Of a stretch of 64,000 nucleotides of DNA, positions 58,617 through 64,000 are shown piece by piece. The translations under genes were made by a program, and so were the position numbers. This DNA comes from Nautilus pompilius (Eukaryota; Mollusca; Cephalopoda; Nautilida; Nautilidae): positions 1,846,501 through 1,910,500 of the forward strand of contig JACATO010000591.1 in assembly GCA_018389105.1 (NCBI GenBank), written 5' to 3'. Position 1 is the first letter of the stretch, and each line of letters begins with the position of its first letter. Below the pieces are notes generated by a model. That model searched no databases. It was not told where the DNA came from and saw only the letters and a list, made by a program, of their open reading frames with translations.

Positions 58617-58896
58617 TGTTGTTATTATTATTGTTATTGTTATTATTGTTGTTATTATTGTTGTTGTTGTTGTTGTGTCCTTTAATTCTAGAAAAGGGAT
58701 TTATGAGAATCTAACAAACAACAAACGTCCTTAGGGTCGGGGGATAATGGGAGCCAGGGCAGAAATTGGCTGGTCACCAGCACCGAGACGACCGGACCCT
58801 GGAAAGGGTCCGCGCACTTCTAAGGGGCCAACAGCCATAAATAGGGCGGTAAACTTACCATTTTGGCGTGAAAACCCGGACAGATCGGTGGAACAT
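48026..58896 (-). CDS. ATP5F1C: Mitochondrial F1 ATP synthase subunit gamma, complete, seven exons
   Basis: Exons on the - strand: 58896-58859, 56299-56265, 54492-54361, 50888-50687, 49858-49715, 48933-48713, 48126-48026. All are GT-AG with matching phases; the 873 nt give 290 residues (human precursor 298). The gamma subunit is the rotating central stalk of complex V; its N- and C-terminal helices form a coiled coil inside alpha3beta3 and couple proton flow to ATP synthesis in the matrix. Seen: short basic, aromatic presequence [12 protein letters not shown], then MATLKDIRLRLKSI and [20 protein letters not shown] (N-terminal helix), [12 protein letters not shown] (nucleotide-fold core), and [18 protein letters not shown] with the C-terminal [20 protein letters not shown] helix ending SGAAAL. 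An in-frame TGA lies upstream of the chosen ATG, with no other ATG between. Divergent neighbour: the IRAK4-like gene. Confidence 0.96.
48713..48933 (-). CDS. ATP5F1C: ATP5F1C exon 6
   Basis: Acceptor TCCTCTTTCAG, donor GTCTGA, 221 nt. It encodes [19 protein letters not shown] through [20 protein letters not shown], the start of the C-terminal helix. The intron after it begins with a (TG) run. Confidence 0.94.
49715..49858 (-). CDS. ATP5F1C: ATP5F1C exon 5
   Basis: Acceptor TGTTTTTGCAG, donor GTGAGT, 144 nt. It encodes [20 protein letters not shown] through YGSLFYNVF, aligned with human EVGRKPPTFGDAS...GSIIFNKF. Confidence 0.93.
50687..50888 (-). CDS. ATP5F1C: ATP5F1C exon 4
   Basis: Acceptor GTCTCTTCCAG, donor GTAGGC, 202 nt. 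It contains [20 protein letters not shown], the family signature in the globular domain, and ends at DKARTMLR. Confidence 0.95.
51309..52891 (+). pseudogene. Broken copy of a probably repetitive, transposon-related gene
   Basis: A coding-like block on the strand opposite to ATP5F1C, inside its intron 3. Frames change several times: 51302-51607, 51631-51999, 51968-52312, 52330-52800, then another frame to TGA at 52891. Motifs: [27 protein letters not shown] (paired CxxC-like), [39 protein letters not shown] recall very similar multi-copy uncharacterised proteins in many invertebrate genomes (LPxLHIKLGLMKxFVKAL...), probably spread by a mobile element, but cannot name the superfamily. TTGCAG at 51303-51308 looks like a retained acceptor, and AATAAA follows at 52972. 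Not functional as it stands. Confidence 0.75.
53190..53800 (-). mobile_element. LINE (CR1/L2-like) 3' end, degenerate
   Basis: On the - strand, fragments [28 protein letters not shown] and [20 protein letters not shown] match the C-terminal end of non-LTR reverse-transcriptase ORF2 proteins (LxxRRxxGDxIxxYK... RxxFFSxRVVNxWNSLPxxVV). Stops and frameshifts are present. It lies in ATP5F1C intron 3 next to the broken gene. Confidence 0.65.
54361..54492 (-). CDS. ATP5F1C: ATP5F1C exon 3 (N-terminal coiled-coil helix)
   Basis: Acceptor CATTTCAG, donor GTCAGT, 132 nt. It encodes [18 protein letters not shown] and [18 protein letters not shown], almost the same as the human N-terminal helix. Confidence 0.95.
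54500..56264 (-). other. ATP5F1C intron 2
   Basis: About 1.8 kb, AT-rich, no repeats or frames recognised. Confidence 0.6.
56265..56299 (-). CDS. ATP5F1C: ATP5F1C exon 2 (processing-site region)
   Basis: A 35-nt exon between acceptor TTTTTTTAG and donor GTAAGT. It encodes [11 protein letters not shown]; the human protein has VRNMATLKD at the presequence/mature boundary, so cleavage probably occurs near here. Confidence 0.9.
56518..56850 (+). repeat. tRNA-derived SINE, copy B (nearly full length)
   Basis: The head GGCCCAGTAGTTAGTCTACT contains the A box, with a degenerate B box ATACCGGTTGGGACC. It then shares CTGGGTACTTG, GTCTTCTCAGATAAT and CTCCTACACTATAAACAAA with copy A, and ends in a TTATTATT tail. 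It lies in ATP5F1C intron 1. Confidence 0.7.
57050..57325. repeat. Degenerate tandem duplication in ATP5F1C intron 1
   Basis: GAGGCCCCAAATTTT...GGTACTTCAG (57055 on) and GAGCCTCAAATTATA...GGTACCTCAG (57186 on) are related, and each is followed by a CTTGAAGGCT block. The second copy is longer. No coding content. Confidence 0.4.
58463..58677. repeat. Compound TTA/TTG microsatellite
   Basis: Long run of TTA, TTG and related triplets. It lies in ATP5F1C intron 1, close to exon 1; overlapping Leu- or Ile/Val-rich frames are artefacts. Confidence 0.92.
58859..58896 (-). CDS. ATP5F1C: ATP5F1C exon 1 (start and presequence)
   Basis: 38 nt from the ATG at 58896 to donor GTAAGT. It encodes a short basic and aromatic peptide of 12 residues, suitable as the start of a mitochondrial targeting sequence. 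Identified by phase and by its position before the [11 protein letters not shown] exon. Confidence 0.75.
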
Positions 58897-58940
58897 GACG
58901 GCAACCTTGGGCTGCTTCTCGCCGAGGCTGCTGGGGAAAG

Positions 58941-59040
58941 GTCACGGCGAAGGGGGGGATAACTCTCCCTCCCCCGGTATTCAGAACAAACGTCACGGCG
59001 AAGGGGGGGATAACTCTCCCCGGTATTCAGAACAAACGTC
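58941..59040. repeat. Tandem duplication just upstream of ATP5F1C
   Basis: Two copies of a block starting GTCACGGCGAAGGGGGGGAT and ending GGTATTCAGAACAAAC (58941 and 58992). The first has five extra bases in its C-run. It lies 45-145 bp upstream of the ATP5F1C start codon, so in the promoter or 5' UTR. Confidence 0.85.
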
Positions 59041-59348
59041 TCCGCTGGAGAATAAAAACGCAGTAAGTTAGGGGGGGGGAGAGAGAGAAACCCCCTGAAA
59101 AGTAGTCGGGGTTTAGGGTTTCGTTTTAGCTCCGCATCTTAAAGTCCTTTTTCCGTCGTTTGTTGTTGTGTTTTTTTTTTGCTTCCCACGGAAAAGATTT
59201 TACAGGTTTTATGCTGCAGCGAGAAGCGTAGGGAGCCAGCCCCCTCACCTGACGGCCCCACCCACCCCCGGGGCAGGTGCTTTGGGAGAAACTCGGACCG
59301 ATGACTGATTTAGTTTAATATTTTCAGGGTATCCAGAGTCATGGTTTG

Positions 59349-59656
59349 ACACACACACACACATACATACACCTACACACACACACACATACATACACCT
59401 ACACACACACACACATACATACACCTACACACACACACACATACATACACCTACACACACACACACATACATACACCTACACACACACACACATACATAC
59501 ACCTACACACACACACACACATACATACATACATACACCTACACACACACACATACATACATACATACACCTACACACACACATACATACATACACACAC
59601 ACCTACACACATACATACATACATACACACATATACACACACACACATACACACGA
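59349..59656. repeat. CA-rich minisatellite (unit about 26 bp)
   Basis: About six regular units of (AC)n-ATACATACACCT, then less regular ATAC/AC runs. The 147-codon His/Thr ORF across it is an artefact of the repeat. Confidence 0.9.
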
Positions 59657-60296
59657 TGCAATTGCTCTTATTTATCACTTGTCGGACCGTTTTTCTTTTA
59701 TTATAATAATAATAATAATAGTGATAATAGAACATCTGGTTTATGCCGCCTTCTGGAGGAGGAATCAAGGTACTGCACAGGTGATATAGGTACAAATCCA
59801 CAAGAGATACTAACATCTCGGTAAGGTGTCCTTTGGTTTTGCAAGGTAAGCCATCTAAATGTGTGCCCCAGGCTCTCTCCCTCTTAGTACCTTAATGGTA
59901 CAGAACACCTGAGGCCTCAGTCTGTCTTAAGATGGAAACTGCGACTCGGGTTTTTTAAAAACAACAACAACAACAATAGACCCGGCGACTGGCGAGACCG
60001 CTTGCAAGGACGAGTTGTCTACCTTTACTCCCGGTTACTTCCGTGTTCCCTCTATGTAAGGAGCTGAGAAACGGCTGGTTCCGGGAAGGTACAGTGTGTG
60101 CGAGAGTCTGCTCGGTTTTCGTTATCGGGCGGCGGGGCTTCGGGTTCCCACACCCACCGTTGTTTCAATGATGGGTTTGGGGCTTTGTTACAGCAGCTGC
60201 CCCTTTTGGCAGGAAGCCAGAAGACACTTCCCATCGGCAAACGGCTCTTAGGAGAATCCCGACCTCCCTGTTACTGTCGCTGAGTTTAACGAGACC

Positions 60297-60320
60297 TCCT
60301 CCTCCTCCTCCTCCTCCTCC
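60297..60320. repeat. (CTC)n trinucleotide run
   Basis: Eight uninterrupted CTC units, about 100 bp upstream of the IRAK4-like start codon, followed by a short (AT)n run. Probably 5' UTR or promoter. Confidence 0.8.
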
Positions 60321-60419
60321 ATCTAGTGTTTTAAAGAAAACATATATATATATATTTGCTTACTTTTGGTACAGCGGGAGAGAAGACTCGGGTAGCTTGA
60401 TGTGTGGCGGGATCTGAAG

Positions 60420-60595
60420 ATGGAGAGAAGAGCTGTGAATGCTGACAGCTTCATCCGCGCCCTCCCATTCTCAGCCGTGCGCAAGCTGGCCCAGCTGCTG
60501 GACCCTGACAAGTTTTGGGAAGGCCTGTTGGAATGCATACCACAAAACCCAGGCAGTCGGAATTTTGAGCCGAGATACTCAGCGATGCATGCGCG
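60420..60595 (+). CDS. IRAK4: IRAK4-like exon 1
   Basis: Start at ATG 60420 (GAAGATGGAG); an ATG at 60400 is in another frame and stops after five codons. 58 codons plus two bases, donor GTAAGT. It carries helices 1-3 of the death domain, with the family-typical RKL and DP-WE/G positions. Confidence 0.88.
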
Positions 60596-63500
60596 GTAAG
60601 TATGGGAGTTCAATCAGCAGTAACCCTTGTATAAGACCCCCCCCCACCACGCGGGCTCTTTAATTTGATAGCACATATTTACAGTTTACATAACAACACT
60701 GAATACATCTTCATGTTCAGCTGATTACATAATAATGTGTGTTTTTTTTGTAATTTGTACTGAAAGAAAATTTATTTCAGATTATTTGCTGAAAGACATA
60801 AGAAATATGATGGAAGTGCTACTCGATCCATTCTAGATGACTGGGGGACCCAGAATGCCACAATACAGAACCTTATTGATGCATTGTCGAATGCAAAACT
60901 GTATGCTGCAGCCAACTACCTGTCAGTCGAAGTTCTCAATGGTTAGTATTTTCAGATCGTCTACAAATAATTTGAGATTAATTCTGTTTTCAACTGTAAA
61001 AAGAGATCCCAGTGACGACAAAATCAAAAGCTTCCAAAAGTAAGTTTGTTTATACACAAGATCGTAGCAGGGGAACTGTATGGAAACTTTTGGACAGTTT
61101 AGATATATTCATATCTTAAAAACACTCTGAACTACATTATTGTAAGCTGAGTGTTGACTGAAGAAAAGTCTGTTAATTGTCTAAATGAGTTGTCTATTTG
61201 CTGTTAACATTTAAAGTCTAGATTTTTGTTCTCTCAACATTCTTAGCTTGGTTGACACTGCCACCTATAGATGGAGTTTGATACTGATGTTTTCCCTATT
61301 TTTAAGATTGAGAGCACATTTTCCATAAATAACTTTAAACACACATTATTATTAATATTATTAGTTTTACGGAAGAACTCAAAAAAAAGTTGTAAAAGAA
61401 GTGCAGGCTAATTTGAAGTTTTCCCACCACATTAATGGTAACTGAATAGGCTAATGAACCTTACATTTTGGAAATAATTCCTTGCTGCCATCCCTGGAGC
61501 TAACTTGAGAAGGGATGGTGTTTTTACACTGGTGCACGCTGATTTCCAACCCGCAGTGTGTCAGTCACTAAGTTGTCTTGTCATTTTTTACCTGTTGAGC
61601 CAATGGGGCATCTACCTGATTTTGGTGATGATTTGGTGGATACCCAGATTTTACTGATCTCAACTCTGGATCTGGTCAGCGCAATATCATGTTTCACAGT
61701 ATGGTCATCCAAGTGCACATACTGATCAGAAACCATAACCAGTTCCCCTGCTGATCTGACAACCAATTTGTACAAAACTAACAAAAAAAACAAACTGGGA
61801 TGTAAAATGGTCGCCCCTTATTTCTCTTTACAGTAATCTGATGGAATTATGATTGAATACTCTTGTTTTTTAACTGAGGATATAGATTCCCCTTTTACAT
61901 TATATACAAGTTTATTTCTAGCAAAAAATTCTCCAGTGTCTTAATTGTTTTCATTTTCTCTCAGCATGGGCAATTTTTAATTTGGGCCAGGTGTTTGGAA
62001 GTTCCTCTGATGTGTGGAATTATGCATGTTCTTTTGCTCTTCTGCCATTTTCACACTGATTTGTTCGGCACTAACAAATTGTGCCAGATAGCCATTCTTC
62101 CAGTCTTAATTTGGAGTCAGCAGGCACAGACAACGCCATCTCTCAGTGTATACCAGTAATCAGAACTAAGACTAAAGTGCTTCTCGGGGTTCTTGCTGTA
62201 TCCAAATAAGCAAACAAACAAAAACGTTGTCATTTTGTTAAGTAAATTATTTACAAACCTTACATTTATACACACACTGTATGGCGACCCATTGCAAGAA
62301 GATAGCAGTGACTTAAATGAAAAACAAAACCAGCAACAAAAGGTTTTTCAGAAAGAATGAGAAGTGAATTCATAGCAACGTATGGATATAAAAATCTATC
62401 TTCACGGGTACTTTTGCTTGTTTTCAGGGTCCCCAGTTCCTCGAAATTCTAACAACAACGAGGCATACAGAAATGTGTCTAATCTGGAAAGCATAGGTAA
62501 GTTAGTTTGCGGCAGATAACAGAGAGAGATTCAGATTCTGACGCCATAGGTGAAAAAGAAAACAAAATGGTACCGAAGAAGTGTCTTGTGTTACTTGAAA
62601 ATATTATAAACTGCACAGTCCAAGAACGAGTGGTGTGTTTGTCTCTCTCGACTGGATGCTGCAGTGGCCTCAGGGGCTGGGAATGTTTTCTTTGGTCAGT
62701 AAAGCAGATAACTGATAAGGTAGAACATTTGACTCCTGTCCGATAAATATGAGACTGGATAATCATTACAATAGAACAAGGGCTGCTGGATAGGATAAAA
62801 AGTTCTGTAAATTTTTTATCTCCTGAAAGCCCTCCCTCCCCCCTTTTTTTTCAGTCTCAGTTACACTTTCTCCCTCTTTGCAGTTTGGGTATAGATCTTT
62901 TGTCTGACAAAATAGTCACTGAATTCTCTTCACCTAGTAGTGCGAAGCATGCAACTTAAATATGTGGGTTGAGTGGCTATGAGACAGGTGGTTGAGATAA
63001 GCTGATGTTAATCAACCAGTCCTCAGTTCCTAACAAACCTCGTGCATGTTTCTGTGTGACAGTTACACACACGCGGGGGCCATGTCCGTCAGGCATGTGT
63101 ATGCATAGTGGTAACAAATGATGGTGAACGATATGTATCGTGTGTGCGAGTGAGCATTGGGAGGTTCGAAATGATGTTCAGATAAGTATAACAGTTGGAA
63201 TCTGAGCAGGTTTCATCATGGGACTTGTTGCTTTGCTTAACTTGAACTATATACCAGGGACATACCATTACAATGATGCTATTTCAGCTGGGTTTCATTT
63301 GAAATGTCTCTACTTGCTGGAATCATTATGATATTTTCTTCTTCAAATATTTCTGCTTCCCAGCACAGAATACCGAATGGAAAAGTGATCAGCATATAAC
63401 ATTAAAGCAAGAATCATTTAAAGTTTACTGAACTTTGAGGATTAGAGTAATCTCTTAATTTAAAATCCACCAGTTTCTCCCAGAACACCAGCACTGGCAC

Positions 63501-64000
63501 AGCGTCCATGTGCAGTTTGCAAATAACAAACCGTGTACATTGCTACAGCAGCGCTACCCTTGATGTCATGATTAGCTGAATAAAACAAAATGTATTCTCA
63601 GTAGACCTCGAGTTTGAGTTAATCGTAATAAAATGCCAGCTTATTGTATTTTTAGTAACAATTCACTTTCAGCTTCTGTCTGTCTGTCCCTTCATTTTCA
63701 GAGTAAATGGTAAATATCAGTTTAAATAAAACAAACATTGTGCATTTTAGAGGCTGTACAAGATTTTGTCATTGAATTTCAGAATCTCATTTTAGTGCGA
63801 ATGTGAACAAGCAAAATGATTATTTGTTTAATTTGTACATTACTTCTGTACTTATCCTTTTAGATCCAGACCATTTTAATAAAACTGAGATGTACAAACG
63901 ACAGTCAAAGGCTAAAGAACAAGATATAGTGCAGGCTGATGTTTCAAATCAGATCCATTTCAAGTCAGATGATGAAAGATTTGTTAATACCTCACAAAGC
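60420..64000 (+). CDS. IRAK4: IRAK4/Pelle-type death-domain kinase, 5' part only
   Basis: Exons 60420-60595, 60781-60941, 62428-62496 and 63864 to the window end, all with GT-AG borders and matching phases, give 181 residues before the sequence runs out. IRAK4 joins MyD88 through its death domain at Toll/IL-1 receptors and then activates IRAK1/2 and TRAF6, leading to NF-kappaB. Seen: NADSFIRALPFSAVRKLAQL and LDPDKFWEGLLE correspond to IRAK4 STYVRCLNVGLIRKLSDFIDPQEGWKKL; SATRSILDDWGTQNATIQNL and LIDALSNAKLYAAANYL correspond to SPTSELLFDWGTTNCTVGDLVDLL. A low-complexity polar linker follows (exons 3 and 4). The kinase domain must lie beyond the window, so kinase identity is inferred from the death domain alone; a Tube/Pelle-like product without an active kinase cannot be excluded. 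Confidence 0.88.
60781..60941 (+). CDS. IRAK4: IRAK4-like exon 2
   Basis: Acceptor TTTATTTCAG, donor GTTAGT, 161 nt. It encodes the second half of the death domain including DDWGTQNATIQNLIDAL, the WG-T motif typical of IRAK/Pelle death domains. Confidence 0.9.
62428..62496 (+). CDS. IRAK4: IRAK4-like exon 3 (linker)
   Basis: Acceptor GCTTGTTTTCAG, donor GTAAGT, 69 nt with phases fitting exons 2 and 4. Polar linker peptide VPRNSNNNEAYRNVSNLES. No motif; assigned by phase and splice signals. Confidence 0.65.
   Translation, partial: GPQFLEILTTTRHTEMCLIWKA
63257..63310. repeat. Short palindromic element, copy 4 (half)
   Basis: 54 bp. ACCATTACAATGATGCTATT, then TCAGCTGGGTTTCATTTGAA matches the right half of copy 1 and the reverse of copy 3; most of the left arm is gone. 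Confidence 0.65.
63864..64000 (+). CDS. IRAK4: IRAK4-like exon 4, cut by window end
   Basis: Acceptor TTATCCTTTTAG, open through the last base (45 codons). Charged, Asn/Gln/Ser-rich linker (FNKTEMYKRQSKAKEQD), presumably leading to the kinase domain. Confidence 0.65.

Larger units (their letters stand above)
58897..60419. promoter_or_regulatory. Divergent promoter region between ATP5F1C and IRAK4-like gene
   Basis: 1.5 kb between the two start codons, GC-richer at both ends (58900-59300 and 60000-60300), with a minisatellite in the middle. No TATA box is evident at either end. Whether regulation is shared is unknown. Confidence 0.4.
60942..63863 (+). other. IRAK4-like gene introns 2 and 3
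   Basis: Non-coding apart from exon 3 (62428-62496). The fourth copy of the palindromic element lies at 63257-63310. Frames such as 62507-62746 have no motif. Confidence 0.55.

Noticed and set aside
58456-58734. Leu-rich and Ile/Val-rich overlapping ORFs
   Set aside because: Artefacts of the TTA/TTG microsatellite.
59346-59789. 147-codon His/Thr-rich ORF
   Set aside because: Translation of the CA-rich minisatellite; the opposite strand is also open.
1-64000. CRISPR array, bacterial operon, tRNA or rRNA genes
   Set aside because: No regularly spaced direct repeats with unique spacers, no rRNA sequence and no intact tRNA cloverleaf; the tRNA-like parts are degenerate SINE heads.

Overview
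The window is animal nuclear DNA: AT-rich, with GT-AG introns, long introns, 3' UTRs with AATAAA signals, SINEs, a LINE fragment, and Tc1, hAT and probably pogo-type DNA transposons. Protein similarity of the three genes points to a protostome invertebrate. A lophotrochozoan, perhaps a mollusc, is my best guess, but the sequence alone does not settle the phylum.

Three protein-coding genes can be reconstructed exon by exon, and the two complete ones close in frame. (1) A MITF/TFE-family bHLH-leucine-zipper transcription factor on the + strand: nine exons from 4287 to 39424, 460 residues, with a first intron of about 21 kb. (2) The gamma subunit of mitochondrial F1 ATP synthase (ATP5F1C) on the - strand: seven exons from 58896 down to 48026, 290 residues. 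(3) The 5' part of an IRAK4/Pelle-type death-domain kinase gene on the + strand: four exons from 60420 to the window edge. Genes 2 and 3 are head to head across about 1.5 kb that holds a duplicated promoter-side block, a CA-rich minisatellite and trinucleotide runs.

Layout: 1-4100 is mostly unassigned, with one coding-like relic near 1865-2400. At 4100-4290 lies the TFE promoter, with a kappaB site, a CACGTG box, a CCAAT box and a CRE-like site. Between 4430 and 25459 is TFE intron 1. It holds two short palindromic elements, a degenerate Tc1 remnant, a polyadenylated retrocopy with target-site duplication inside a Tigger-like relic, a SINE, a nearly complete but dead Tc1 element, another possible Tc1 remnant, and a GC-rich array of tetraloop hairpins. 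At 25460-39424 are the remaining TFE exons. Their introns hold a non-autonomous hAT element with a perfect 8-bp duplication, SINE pieces, and an unlisted candidate exon at 29053-29215 whose splice phases match those of exon 2. The TFE 3' UTR runs to about 42.05 or 42.7 kb. At 42.7-48.0 kb is intergenic sequence with one 146-codon ORF. At 48.0-58.9 kb is ATP5F1C, whose introns hold a broken copy of a probably repetitive gene, a LINE 3' end and a SINE.

Functionally, the TFE factor would be the lysosome/nutrient and stress regulator of the MITF/TFEB type; its Rag-binding motif and its 14-3-3-type serine context are visible. The IRAK4-like protein would sit at the receptor end of Toll/IL-1 to NF-kappaB signalling, and ATP5F1C in oxidative phosphorylation. 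The most interesting observations are the alternative TFE exon that would remove the Rag-binding segment, a 14-residue microexon worth exactly two zipper heptads, the promoter site cluster, the tetraloop hairpin array, and the dispersed palindromic mini-element.
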